NCBI GenBank assembly: GCA_003222975.1
Contig: QHXN01000017.1
Coordinates: 1 to 64,000 of the forward strand
Reading direction: 5' to 3'
DNA length: 64,000 nt
DNA from: Acidobacteriota bacterium
GTDB lineage: Bacteria > Acidobacteriota > Blastocatellia > Pyrinomonadales > Pyrinomonadaceae
This document shows positions 32,997-40,892 of this stretch, piece after piece. The notes below the pieces were generated by a model. The model worked only from the letters and a program-made list of their open reading frames with translations. It was not told the origin of the DNA and ran no database searches. The first letter of the stretch is position 1; each line of letters starts with the position of its first letter. The position numbers were made by a program, and so were the translations under genes.

Positions 32997-34862
32997 ATGA
33001 AACTACTCAAGCTCTCAGTAGTGGTACTGTTCCTGTCAATACTAGTGCTGCCGGCGATCTTTAACCGCGTTGCCCACAGCGCGTCGTCCGGTACCACTTC
33101 GACCGATACTACTTCGACCGGTACCACTTCGACTACCACTTCGACTACCACTTCGACCAGCACCACTTCGACGACCACCGATTCGCCTAGCACTGCTCAA
33201 GAGACGCCTTTGACCGAGCAGCAGTCGGCGGCGCTGTCGGCGACCACCGACGAGGCCAACAAAGTCTCCGGCAGCGACGCCAACGCCGCCAGCGACCCCG
33301 TTGACCCGGAGGGCGTCGCCGCCGGCACGACCGACACCTTCTCCTACGACCCGGACACGGATCCCGCGGCGGCGAGTTCGACCACGACTACGACCACGAC
33401 GACGAACTCGACCACGACCGCAACGGCATCAACCGATGTCGCCTACGCCTGCCCGCCCACGCCGGCACCCACCAGCGCGCCCGCGGACTTCGACAACCAG
33501 ACCAACGGCCTCATCCCGCAGGGCAAGCCCATTCCGCCGGGCGCGACCCCGACGCCGGGCACCTTCGAGGCCGACAAGTTCATCTTCTCGGCGGTGGACG
33601 AGATCAAGGACGGACTCGGCCCCGTCTATAACGCGCAGTCCTGCCGCGAGTGCCACCAGAACCCCGTGACCGGGGCCATCAGCCAGATCAACGAACTCCG
33701 GGCCGGCCACAACCTGTACTGCGACAGCAACAACGCGTGCGGCCCCAACCCGTGCCCGCCGCCGCAGGTCTGCACCACCAAGTTTGTTGACGCGCCCGGC
33801 GGCTCACTCATCAACGACCGCTCGATCCCGACGAAGAACACCCACACCCCGCCCTTCTTCGGGGCCAAGGCGCAGGAGCGTGTCCCGCCCCTCTACACTG
33901 CGGGGATCATCGGCGGGGGCGGCCCCATCACGGGGCCGGAGAAGGTGCGCACCTTCCGCACATCGCTCAACACGCTGGGCGACGGCTTCGTCGAGGCCGT
34001 CGCCAACCAGACGCTCCTGAACATCGCCGCCGACCAGGCCAGCCGCACGGGCGGGCAGGTGCACGGGCAACCAATCAGAGTGCCCGTGCTGGAGTCCTCG
34101 GGCTGCGACCCGACCAACCCGGCGACCTGCGCCAAGCGCGTCGGCCGCTTCGGCTGGAAGGATCAGCACGCCAGTCTGCTCTCCTTCTCCGGCGACGCCT
34201 ACCTCAACGAGATCGGCATCACGAACTTTCTCATCCTGACGGAGAACACATCGCTCGGCAGGTTCGTCGGCTTCGGCTCCGGGATAGACCAAGTGCGCGA
34301 CGACCAGCCCTGCGCCGACGACCCGTCGAAGACCTGCGGCGAGGACACCGAGCAGGACATCGTGACCTTCACCGAGTTCATGCGTGCGACCAAGGCCCCG
34401 CCGCAAGACCCGGACATCCAGAGTGTTTTCAAGACGGACATCAACGCTGGCAAGGCCCTCTTCAACAACATGCCCGGTGTGGCCTTCAGTTGCAGCGTCT
34501 GCCACGTCCCGAAGATGATGACAGCCCCGCCCTGCACGGTCATCAACGGCGGGACGTTCCGCATCCCCGCAGCGCTCGGCAACAAGATCATCCAGCCGTT
34601 CAGCGACTTCCTGCTGCACGACGTGGGGACGGGCGACGGGATAGTCCAGAACGGCGGGCAGGCGACGCGGACGAAGGTACGCACCCCGCCGCTGTGGGGC
34701 GTGAGGACGCGCGACCGCCTGCTGCACGACGGCTCGGCTCTGACCTTCATGGAGGCCATCATGCGCCACGGGGTCGAGGCGCAGCCCGTCATCACTGCCT
34801 TCAATCTCAACCTGAATGATCAGCAGCGGAAGCAGATAATCATGTACCTCGAATCCCTGTGA
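32997..34862 (+). CDS. Secreted di-haem oxidoreductase (DUF1111/DHOR, MauG-related)
   Basis: The 621-residue protein begins with a signal peptide (about 1-25) behind AGGAGG. A Thr/Ser-rich low-complexity stretch (about 30-62 and 120-145) is encoded by tandem 12-base ACCACTTCGACN-like repeats. The DHOR domain follows: first haem site CRECH near 216, FGAKAQERVPPLYTAG, GRFGWKDQHASLLSFSG, second haem site CSVCH near 501, and the C-terminal KVRTPPLWGVRTRDRLLHDG with an axial-ligand region. It is periplasmic. Members oxidise unknown partners with two c-type haems. A perfect hairpin follows at 34892. Confidence 0.92.
   Translation: MKLLKLSVVVLFLSILVLPAIFNRVAHSASSGTTSTDTTSTGTTSTTTSTTTSTSTTSTTTDSPSTAQETPLTEQQSAALSATTDEANKVSGSDANAASDPVDPEGVAAGTTDTFSYDPDTDPAAASSTTTTTTTTNSTTTATASTDVAYACPPTPAPTSAPADFDNQTNGLIPQGKPIPPGATPTPGTFEADKFIFSAVDEIKDGLGPVYNAQSCRECHQNPVTGAISQINELRAGHNLYCDSNNACGPNPCPPPQVCTTKFVDAPGGSLINDRSIPTKNTHTPPFFGAKAQERVPPLYTAGIIGGGGPITGPEKVRTFRTSLNTLGDGFVEAVANQTLLNIAADQASRTGGQVHGQPIRVPVLESSGCDPTNPATCAKRVGRFGWKDQHASLLSFSGDAYLNEIGITNFLILTENTSLGRFVGFGSGIDQVRDDQPCADDPSKTCGEDTEQDIVTFTEFMRATKAPPQDPDIQSVFKTDINAGKALFNNMPGVAFSCSVCHVPKMMTAPPCTVINGGTFRIPAALGNKIIQPFSDFLLHDVGTGDGIVQNGGQATRTKVRTPPLWGVRTRDRLLHDGSALTFMEAIMRHGVEAQPVITAFNLNLNDQQRKQIIMYLESL
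33091..33180 (+). repeat. Tandem 12-bp repeats inside the di-haem oxidoreductase gene
   Basis: Units of the form ACCACTTCGACN recur about seven times with small changes and encode a Thr-Ser-Thr linker between the signal peptide and the catalytic domain. A second, more degenerate Thr run lies at 33380-33430. Confidence 0.8.
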
Positions 34863-34891
34863 CCGAGCGGGGGTGCGAGGCGTCTCGACTG

Positions 34892-34931
34892 TCGGAGTGC
34901 GGCCCGGCATACACGCCGGGCCGCACTCCGA
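34892..34931 (+). terminator. Perfect 17-bp hairpin, probable terminator
   Basis: The left arm 34892-34908 (TCGGAGTGCGGCCCGGC) pairs without mismatch with 34915-34931 around the loop ATACAC, 30 nt after the oxidoreductase stop. There is no T run, so it may be a rho-independent-like or RNA-stabilising element. Confidence 0.7.
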
Positions 34932-35068
34932 GCACGCACTTCGCTGCGGCATACATTCCCGCCGGCGCATGCGGCTTCAAAGGAGCGTCCGCCGTCTCGA
35001 CGGCGGCGCGCAGTAAGGAGCGTCATCAAGTGTGGAAGAACCCGACCGGCCACATCAGAAACCTAATA

Positions 35069-35788
35069 ATGTCTCCGGCCCGCGTCTTCCTGGCGTTCGG
35101 GCTGGCCCTCCTCGCCGGCTGCGCCCGCACGCCTCCGCCCGGCGGCGACGACGCGACGCCAACTCCGGCAACGGGGCAGGCGCAGACGGCTTCGCCCACG
35201 CCCGCGCAGGCGAAGTCCGGCGGCGTGCCGACGCCGACGCCCCCGGCGACGCTCGAAGAAGTTCGGGGCGTCGTCGCACATATCTACAGGGACGCCGTAG
35301 TCGTCGAGGCCGACCGCGGCACGCCCTTCGTCGTCGGCGACTTCAACGGCGATGGCTCCGAGGACATAGCCGTCGTCGTCAGGCCGGGCGTGGGGAAGCT
35401 CTCGGAGGTCAACGGCGAGTACGCCAACTGGATCGTCGAAGACCCGCTGAAGGTGTTGATGCCGGAAGTGCGCGGTGACGTGGAGGTGTTACCGAAGAGG
35501 CAGGGGCCTGTGACCGTCCGGCAGGGGGACTTACTGCTGGCGGTGATCCACGGCTACCGGGGGCGGGGCTGGCGCGACCCGCTAGCCTCGCAGACCTACC
35601 TGCTCAAGGGTGCGGCGGGCGGCGAGATGAGGGTGCAGTCCGCCGCGGACGCACTCGGCGCGGCACCGGATAAGGGGAAGCTGCCGCAACTGCGGGGCGA
35701 CGTGATCCGGGAGAGGCTGGCGGGCGCGGACGGATTCATCTACTGGACGGGCGCGAAGTACGCCTGGTCCGGCCTGGTCAGTCTTTGA
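35069..35788 (+). CDS. Lipoprotein with FG-GAP-like segment, unknown function
   Basis: The 239-residue lipoprotein starts at ATG 35069. The signal ends in the lipobox LLAGC (Cys at about 16). A Pro/Thr linker (about 20-55) is followed by one domain with VVGDFNGDGSEDIAVVVRP (an FG-GAP/VCBS-type calcium loop), WIVEDPLKVLMP, VTVRQGDLLLAVIHGYRGRGW and YWTGAKYAWSGLVSL. It should be anchored in the outer or inner membrane. The link to the di-haem protein is by proximity only (207 nt, with a strong hairpin between). The family is not recognised. Confidence 0.7.
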   Translation: MSPARVFLAFGLALLAGCARTPPPGGDDATPTPATGQAQTASPTPAQAKSGGVPTPTPPATLEEVRGVVAHIYRDAVVVEADRGTPFVVGDFNGDGSEDIAVVVRPGVGKLSEVNGEYANWIVEDPLKVLMPEVRGDVEVLPKRQGPVTVRQGDLLLAVIHGYRGRGWRDPLASQTYLLKGAAGGEMRVQSAADALGAAPDKGKLPQLRGDVIRERLAGADGFIYWTGAKYAWSGLVSL

Positions 35789-35837
35789 CCGGAGACGGAC
35801 GTGTAATAGCTGTCAGCATGAGTCTCGTTATTATGCA

Positions 35838-35862
35838 ACATAAGGAAGTGTTTATATGTCGC
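35838..35862 (+). repeat. 25-bp direct repeat, copy 2
   Basis: It matches 32541-32565 at 24 of 25 positions, same orientation. Here the embedded AAGGAAGTG and ATG (35856) form the ribosome site and start of the orphan gene. Confidence 0.8.
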
Positions 35863-36485
35863 AATCAAGGGATCATCGCGCCTTTTCATGGCTTTTTTTC
35901 AGTACTACACTTAAAAACTTCGACACCTGGCTTCCTCTGTTTAATCGCGCCTGTACTGCCTACCCCAAGGGCTCGATTTTCCCCGTCCGGCATGATGTCG
36001 TTGGGCACATGACCTTCAGAGACTATCCGCGGTTTGAAAGCGCATCCATTACGGAGCCGGGGAAGGGGCCGGAGAGGTATGACCGGGCGCGCCTTGAGCG
36101 GGAGGGGATGCTCAAAAGCTTTCGGACGCAGTTCTACCTTGAGCCGGGATACAACTTCGCCACAGATACATATGACGATGCCAAGGCCGCCTGGGTTGAG
36201 ACCGTGCGCGATGAGGTCGTCAGCCTCCCTGGGGCATACCCGCTGGGCATACCGGAGATGGTCGAAGGGCCAGTCGACGTGACGGTGCAAGTACCAGACG
36301 GCGTGGAGCCGGAGATGGACGCGCAGTGGGGACAGCACGCCTTCGGGCTGGTAAGCAAGCAGCCCCTTCAGGCTAATTACACTGAGTATAAATACACCTT
36401 CAAAGGGACGCTGCTGCCTGGTCAGACAATACTCGTACTTTTCAAGGTGCCTAATTCACCGATGCCGCCCACGCCGCTCGACTAG
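35856..36485 (+). CDS. Orphan protein of unknown function in a low-GC block
   Basis: The 209-residue product starts at ATG 35856, with a good AAGGAAGTG ribosome site inside the 25-bp repeat. It has no signal peptide. Segments include [60 protein letters not shown] and [20 protein letters not shown]. The alternation of polar and aromatic residues suggests a beta-sandwich. I do not recognise it. Base use is less GC-rich than the surrounding genes and third positions are less biased, suggesting transfer. Confidence 0.55.
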   Translation: MSQSRDHRAFSWLFFSTTLKNFDTWLPLFNRACTAYPKGSIFPVRHDVVGHMTFRDYPRFESASITEPGKGPERYDRARLEREGMLKSFRTQFYLEPGYNFATDTYDDAKAAWVETVRDEVVSLPGAYPLGIPEMVEGPVDVTVQVPDGVEPEMDAQWGQHAFGLVSKQPLQANYTEYKYTFKGTLLPGQTILVLFKVPNSPMPPTPLD

Positions 36486-36499
36486 GGCCAACAGAGCCA

Positions 36500-37027
36500 G
36501 TGAGCCGTGCCCGTCTGACGATGCCTAAGCAGACGCGAGCTGAGAACGAAAAGGCACTTGCTGAAGCAAAGGCGAAAGAGAGTAAGCAACTACTTTACAC
36601 CGCAGACATTAATCTGGCGGGGCAGGAGTTTGAGAATAATAATTTCCCACGCGGTCTGGAATTGTTGGAAGCCCATGTGCCCTACGCTGACCTGGGTGAT
36701 GCGCCGGCTTACGCGTGGTACTGCCTCTGGCATCTCTACCATAAAGAGCGTGCCACGCTCGGCGGGCACGCGGTCGGCGCGCACGCGGTCGGTATCAATT
36801 CCGTAGCCTTCTCTCCTGATGGTAGGACGCTCGCCACCGGCAGTACGGATTACACGGTGAAGCTATGGGACGCCGCTTCGCACCGGGAACTAGCCACGCT
36901 AAAGGGGCACAAAGGCATTGTCCACGCCGTAGTGTTTTCTTTCGACGGCAGGACGCTCGTCACCGGCAGCGCTGATAGTACGGTGAGATTATGGCGTGGA
37001 GCTACTGAAGAGGAAGTGGCTACTTAA
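36500..37027 (+). pseudogene. Fragment of a WD40-repeat protein (kinase-associated type)
   Basis: The 175-residue frame starts at GTG 36500. It has a short helical part ([63 protein letters not shown]), then two WD40 repeats ([20 protein letters not shown] and [20 protein letters not shown], each ending VKLWD or VRLWR), and then ends at EEEVAT. This matches the region between the membrane helix and the propeller of large Ser/Thr kinase-WD40 proteins, but lacks the kinase part and five or so propeller blades. I read it as a remnant carried in the foreign block. Confidence 0.55.
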
Positions 37028-37039
37028 CGCGGACATGGA

Positions 37040-37186
37040 GTGGCTTTCGCAGCGACCGTTTCGCAAGTCCATCCTAATCTAACAGTATTATACTTCGCAC
37101 TCGCGGTTGTTCTGGTTTTATGCCTTTACGGGCTTTACAGAAGAGTGTTTAGGGGTAAGCGGAGGTTTCTGTTTGTTCACCTCTGA
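37040..37186 (+). CDS. Possible 48-residue single-pass membrane protein
   Basis: A GTG-started frame encodes a short head (MAFAATVSQVHPN), one membrane helix (LTVLYFALAVVLVLCLYGLY) and a basic tail (RRVFRGKRRFLFVHL). The topology is typical of small membrane proteins. The ribosome site is poor and the GTG lies just after the WD40 stop. It could equally be a decayed piece of a larger gene. Confidence 0.25.
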   Translation: MAFAATVSQVHPNLTVLYFALAVVLVLCLYGLYRRVFRGKRRFLFVHL

Positions 37187-37328
37187 CGAGGAACGCGATC
37201 CGGCATCAGGTGCCCTTCGATGTTCGTGCATTCTTTCTGCCGGCTACTGACTACCAGCTACTGCTTATAGCATGCGACTCGCGCGCAAGACCAGCCGTTT
37301 GCCTGCCCGCTCGGCGGCGGGTTAAACT
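37187..37328. other. End of the foreign-looking block, no gene
   Basis: The sequence returns to high GC near 37260. It contains a lone heptamer run, CTACTGA CTACCAG CTACTGC (37244-37264), with no inverted partner, which may mark the junction of the block. Confidence 0.4.
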
Positions 37329-37349
37329 GTGCCGCTTGTCGAAGTGAGC

Positions 37350-38354
37350 ATGGCGAAGAAGGGAAAGGCCCAGGTTTATTTTGAGTACGCGGCGGCGCGC
37401 GCCCTGCTTTCGGGCCTGGGCGCGCTGCCGAGGCCGCTCGCGGTCGCCGCCGGGCGCGCCGTCGGCCACGCCGCCTACGCCCTTGCCGGCGGCCTGCGCC
37501 GCACGGGGCTTCGCAACCTCGAACTCGCCCTCCCGGAGTTGGACGAGAGCGGGCGGAAGAGAATACTGCGCGGCTCGTTCGTCAGCCTGGGCCGTCAGCT
37601 CGGTGAGGTCAGCCAGTTCCCGCGCACGACGGCGGAGCGACTGCGCGAGGTCGTCGAGTACGATAGCGAGGACGTGAAGCTCCTGGACTTTGCGCGCGGG
37701 CGCGGGCGCGGCGTCATCTTCCTCACCTCGCACCTCGGCGCGTGGGAACTCCTCTGCTTCGCGCACTCGGTCTTCTACGAACCCATCAGCTTCCTCGTCC
37801 GTCCCGCCGACAACCCACTCATTGAGGAGATGGTCAGGCGTTTGCGGACACGCTTCGGAAACCGGCCCGTTGACAAGAAGGCCGCCGCGCGCACGGCCCT
37901 GCGCCTGCTCCGTCAGGGCGGCACGCTCGGCGTCCTCGCCGACCTCAACACGCAGGAGCGCGAGGGCGTCTTCGTCCCCTTCTTCGGCCATCTCGCCTGC
38001 ACGACCGCAGGCGTCGCCACGCTCGCGCTTCGCACCGACGCCACGGTCATCCCCGTCTGCGCGCCGTGGGACGAGCGGCGCAGGAAGTTTGTCTTCCGCG
38101 GCGGCCCCGTCGTCGAACTCGTCCGCACGGGTGACGACGAGCGCGACATCGAGATCAACACCGCGCGCTTCACCGCCGCCATCGAACGCCACGTCCGAAT
38201 GTTCCCCGATCAGTGGCTCTGGATTCACAAGCGTTGGAAGACGCGACCGCCCGGCGAGCCTGACCTCTACGTCCGTAAGAAAAATCTTCGTCAGGAAAGC
38301 GGCGTCGCGAAAATTTCTGCACCGCCGCCAACTGAGAAGATATCAAAAGCTTAG
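37350..38354 (+). CDS. LpxL/HtrB-type lysophospholipid/lipid A acyltransferase
   Basis: The 334-residue protein (ATG 37350; an in-frame GTG at 37329 is possible) belongs to the LPLAT/HtrB group that adds secondary acyl chains to lipid A or related lipids at the inner membrane. Visible blocks are YAAARALLSGLGALPRPLAV, LRNLELALPEL, the catalytic TSHLGAWELL (about 126-135; the group motif is H-x4-D/E), ADNPLIEEMVRRLRTRFGN, GGTLGVLADLN, FFGHLACTTAGVATLALRTDATVIP, and FPDQWLWIHKRWKTRP near the end. Ending and length fit. Whether the cell makes lipid A is not shown here. Confidence 0.88.
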   Translation: MAKKGKAQVYFEYAAARALLSGLGALPRPLAVAAGRAVGHAAYALAGGLRRTGLRNLELALPELDESGRKRILRGSFVSLGRQLGEVSQFPRTTAERLREVVEYDSEDVKLLDFARGRGRGVIFLTSHLGAWELLCFAHSVFYEPISFLVRPADNPLIEEMVRRLRTRFGNRPVDKKAAARTALRLLRQGGTLGVLADLNTQEREGVFVPFFGHLACTTAGVATLALRTDATVIPVCAPWDERRRKFVFRGGPVVELVRTGDDERDIEINTARFTAAIERHVRMFPDQWLWIHKRWKTRPPGEPDLYVRKKNLRQESGVAKISAPPPTEKISKA

Positions 38355-38454
38355 TTCGGTAATTTTCAGAAATCACTTTAACCGTATGGACTCAAAGGTT
38401 TACGCTTTCCCGTCTCGTCTGTCACAAAATTGTGGAGAAAGTTGCATTTTCTTC

Positions 38455-38482
38455 TTGACAGTTCACGAAAAATACGTATAAT
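38455..38482 (+). promoter_or_regulatory. Consensus sigma70-type promoter
   Basis: A perfect TTGACA (38455-38460) and perfect TATAAT (38477-38482) are separated by 16 nt, giving a start near 38489. It is the best promoter in the window and faces no ordinary gene; see the candidate RNA. Confidence 0.8.
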
Positions 38483-38488
38483 TTCACA

Positions 38489-38787
38489 CCAAGTTAACGA
38501 AGCAGATACAAGACATCTTTAAGTGGAGCTTCGACGATGATTGAAATGGGCGGCGGTTGGGTTCATTCAATCTTACGGGCAAGAGCCAGTTTCTGATTTC
38601 GGCTCCGGATAAGATTGAGGAAGTTTACGAGTAAGCAATTTATCTCGCCCATCCCAACGACCGCCAAAAAGCCGGATCGCCCGTAGGTGACGATCTCCAG
38701 CACATTGTCAACGCCACCCTGAATCTCCGAGCCTTCCCAAAATTCGCCCCGCCGGTTAACCCTAAACTGGCGGGGCGCCTTCTTTTT
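38489..38787 (+). ncRNA. Candidate structured non-coding RNA, about 300 nt
   Basis: A consensus promoter lies just upstream and an intrinsic terminator ends it. Between them the sequence pairs strongly: 38549-38561 (GGCGGCGGTTGGG) with 38653-38665 (CCCAACGACCGCC, two mismatches), 38568-38575 (CAATCTTA) with 38610-38617 (TAAGATTG, perfect), 38583-38587 with 38601-38605 (GAGCC/GGCTC), and GATCG with CGATC near 38675-38695. It does not show the tmRNA CCA end, the RNase P core or the SRP tetraloop region I would recognise. A short frame with GGAG and ATG 38537 (19 codons, MIEMGGGWVHSILRARASF) lies in it, so a leader peptide or small mRNA is an alternative. Confidence 0.6.
38745..38787 (+). terminator. 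Intrinsic terminator of the candidate RNA
   Basis: A 9-bp GC stem (38745-38753 CGCCCCGCC with 38769-38777 GGCGGGGCG) and a 15-nt loop are followed by CTTCTTTTT. Confidence 0.8.
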
Positions 38788-38797
38788 GCCGTCAACA

Positions 38798-38890
38798 ATC
38801 AGCGGTCAGCCTTTTGCCTTTTGCCTTACCCGAATGAGGCGTCTTTGGCTCAGCCTCCTCCACAGAAACGAAGCTGAAGGCTGACAGCTT
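38798..38890. repeat. STRR-like inverted repeat next to fabG
   Basis: CAGCGGTCAGCCTTTTGCCTT (from about 38801) faces GAAGCTGAAGGCTGACAGC (to about 38888); GTCAGCCTT and AAGGCTGAC pair exactly. Units are roughly seven bases. It touches the fabG stop (38891). Confidence 0.7.
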
Positions 38891-39652
38891 CTACATCGCC
38901 AAACCGCCGTCGGCTTGGACGACTTGACCTGTGATGTAGCGCGCCTCGTCGGAGAGTAGGAAGCAGGCGATGCGTGCGATCTCCTCGGGTTCGGCGAAGC
39001 GCTTCATTGGAATCTGTTCGAGGAGCTTCTGGCGGTAGGCTTCGTCGAGCGCCTGCGACATGTCCGTGGCGACGAGTCCGAGGGCGAGCGCATTGACGGA
39101 GACGTTGCGGCTGGCGACCTCTTTGGCGAGCGCCTTCGTGAGGCCGATCATCCCGGCCTTCGACGCCGAGTAGTTCGACTGCCCCGCCATGCCGACGAGG
39201 CCGCTGATTGAAGCGACGTTGAGGATCGAGCCGCCGCCCTCGTTCTTCAGCATGTGGCGCAGCGCGGCGCGGGAGAAGTTCCAAGCGCCTTTGAGGTTCG
39301 TGTCGAGGACGGCATCCCAGTCGTCCTCCTTCATTCGCAGGATCAGGTTGTCGCGCGTGATGCCGGCGTTGTTGACGAGGAAGTCTATGCGACCGAAGGC
39401 GTCTTTGACCTGCTTGACCATCCCGGCGGCGGCCTCCGTGTTCGCCACGTCGCACCGGGCGGCGAGTGCCTGCACGCCCAGCGCTTCAAGCTCGCCGTTC
39501 AAAGTCTCTGCCGCTTCCGCGCTCTGCGCGTAGTTGAAGGCGACGGACGCGCCGCGCCGCGCGAGTTCCAGCGCGACGGCGCGACCGATGCCGCGCGTCG
39601 CGCCCGTCACTAAACAAGCGCGACCGGAAAAGATTTTCGCTCCGTTGCTCAA
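38891..39652 (-). CDS. fabG: 3-oxoacyl-[acyl-carrier-protein] reductase
   Basis: FabG reduces 3-oxoacyl-ACP with NADPH in fatty acid elongation. The 253-residue SDR has the cofactor motif TGATRGIGRA (about 17-26), DVAN, the NNAG block (about 92-95), catalytic Ser near 144 (NVASISG), and YSASK (Tyr about 157, Lys 161), ending in ITGQVVQADGGLAM, the usual FabG end. One oddity: the block after YSASK is NALALGLVATDM where most FabG have NxVAPGxIxTDM, so the proline is a leucine. It overlaps galU by 4 nt (ATGA), which indicates a two-gene operon. Confidence 0.92.
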   Translation of the reverse strand: MSNGAKIFSGRACLVTGATRGIGRAVALELARRGASVAFNYAQSAEAAETLNGELEALGVQALAARCDVANTEAAAGMVKQVKDAFGRIDFLVNNAGITRDNLILRMKEDDWDAVLDTNLKGAWNFSRAALRHMLKNEGGGSILNVASISGLVGMAGQSNYSASKAGMIGLTKALAKEVASRNVSVNALALGLVATDMSQALDEAYRQKLLEQIPMKRFAEPEEIARIACFLLSDEARYITGQVVQADGGLAM

Positions 39653-40539
39653 AGCCGTCCTCCTTGTTCGTCCAGGTTCAGCGACCGCAGGTACTCGCGG
39701 AACTGTGGGCCGAGGTCGGGGCGCTTGAGGGCGAACTCGACGGTGGCGATGAGGAAGCCGAGCTTGTCGCCGGCGTCGTGGCGCGTGCCCTCGAAGCGGA
39801 CGGCATAGAAGGGGCGCTTTCGGAGGAGCGCGCGCATGGCGTCGGTGATCTGAATCTCGCCGCCCGTGCCGGGGCTAGTGTTCTCGATCTCGCCGAAGAT
39901 GTCGGGCGTGAGGATGTAGCGACCGATGATGGCGAGGTCGGAGGGCGCTTCCGCGTAGGGCGGCTTCTCGACCATGTCGCGGACGCGGAAGACGCCGGGG
40001 CGTATCTCCTCGGCGTCGAGCACGCCGAAGCGCGAGATGGCCTCGCCCGCGACGCTCATCGTGCCGAGGACGGGCGCGCCCGTCTCCTCGTAAATGCTGA
40101 GCATCTGTTTGAGCGCGGGCACTTCGGCGTCAACGATGTCGTCGGCGAGCATGACGGCGAACGGCTCGCCCTCGACGAAGTCTTTCGCCTGAAGTATGGC
40201 GTGGCCGAGGCCGAGCGCCTGCTTCTGGCGGACGTAAGAGATGCGGGCGAGTTCCGAGACGGCGCGCGCCTCTTCGAGCATCGCGCCCTTGCCGCGCTCG
40301 CGCAGCATGTTCTCCAGCTCGAACGAGATGTCGAAGTGGTCTTCGATGGCGGTTTTCCCGCGCCCCGTGACGATGATTATTGACTCGACGCCCGACTGAA
40401 CCGCCTCCTCGACGACGTACTGGATGAGCGGCTTGTCAACGAGCGGCAGCATCTCCTTCGGCGACGCCTTCGTCGCGGGCAGGAAGCGCGTGCCTAAGCC
40501 CGCCGCCGGTAAAACCGCCTTGCGAATCTTCTGGGGCAT
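39649..40539 (-). CDS. galU: UTP-glucose-1-phosphate uridylyltransferase
   Basis: GalU makes UDP-glucose from UTP and glucose 1-phosphate, for capsule, glycolipid and sugar-nucleotide use. The 296-residue product has AVLPAAGLGTRFLPATKASPKEMLP (10-34) with the nucleotide-binding GxGTR and Lys, PLIQYVVEEAV, the metal/active block FAVMLADDIVD (about 125-135), VEKPPYAEAPSDLAIIGRYIL, and FEGTRHDAGDKLGFLIA near 260. Length is typical. It is translated from ATG 40539 and is the first gene of a galU-fabG operon on the minus strand. Confidence 0.96.
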   Translation of the reverse strand: MPQKIRKAVLPAAGLGTRFLPATKASPKEMLPLVDKPLIQYVVEEAVQSGVESIIIVTGRGKTAIEDHFDISFELENMLRERGKGAMLEEARAVSELARISYVRQKQALGLGHAILQAKDFVEGEPFAVMLADDIVDAEVPALKQMLSIYEETGAPVLGTMSVAGEAISRFGVLDAEEIRPGVFRVRDMVEKPPYAEAPSDLAIIGRYILTPDIFGEIENTSPGTGGEIQITDAMRALLRKRPFYAVRFEGTRHDAGDKLGFLIATVEFALKRPDLGPQFREYLRSLNLDEQGGRL

Positions 40540-40560
40540 AATAATTCTGATTTTTAGCTG

Positions 40561-40788
40561 TCAGCCGTCACCACGAATCGCTTCCACACAACAGCACCTC
40601 AATGCTTCAAGACACTGCCTTTCTTCCTCCGGGGTTTCTGGCTGTTTGAAAACGTGGGACATGCCGTCTTCGCCTATTCGGAAGTTGTTCGGCGCTTCGT
40701 GCTCGCACACGGCACAAGCCAAGCAGTCGTCGGTGACATAATATCGTCCCTGCACATTCAAGGGATTCTTCCTGGCCTCTTCACTCAT
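40561..40788 (-). CDS. Single-cluster ferredoxin
   Basis: The 75-residue protein has the 4Fe-4S or 3Fe-4S ferredoxin plan: VTDDCLACAVCEHEAPNNF (cysteines near 22, 25 and 28), VFKQPETPEEERQCLEAL and a final CCCVEAI (usual CPVxAI, with the Pro replaced by Cys). It carries electrons in the cytoplasm; the partner is unknown. The extra Cys residues (a CCC run) are unusual. Start ATG 40788. The stop lies in a CTGACGG-type repeat between this gene and galU. Confidence 0.88.
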   Translation of the reverse strand: MSEEARKNPLNVQGRYYVTDDCLACAVCEHEAPNNFRIGEDGMSHVFKQPETPEEERQCLEALRCCCVEAIRGDG

Positions 40789-40892
40789 TTCAGCTTCCTT
40801 GACAGTCCGTCGCGGCGTCCGTTAGCTTGACGTTTTTAACTGATGCTGCCGAGAGACGCAAACTGATAACACACGCCGAAGGGTGACAGCAA

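Noticed and set aside
32541-37260. Transposon or insertion sequence
   Set aside because: No transposase or integrase frame was found between or beside the 25-bp repeats, and no terminal inverted repeats were seen.
38537-38596. A real 19-codon protein gene in the RNA candidate
   Set aside because: It has a ribosome site and start, but it is short, overlaps strong stems and has no clear family. It is kept only as a leader-peptide alternative.
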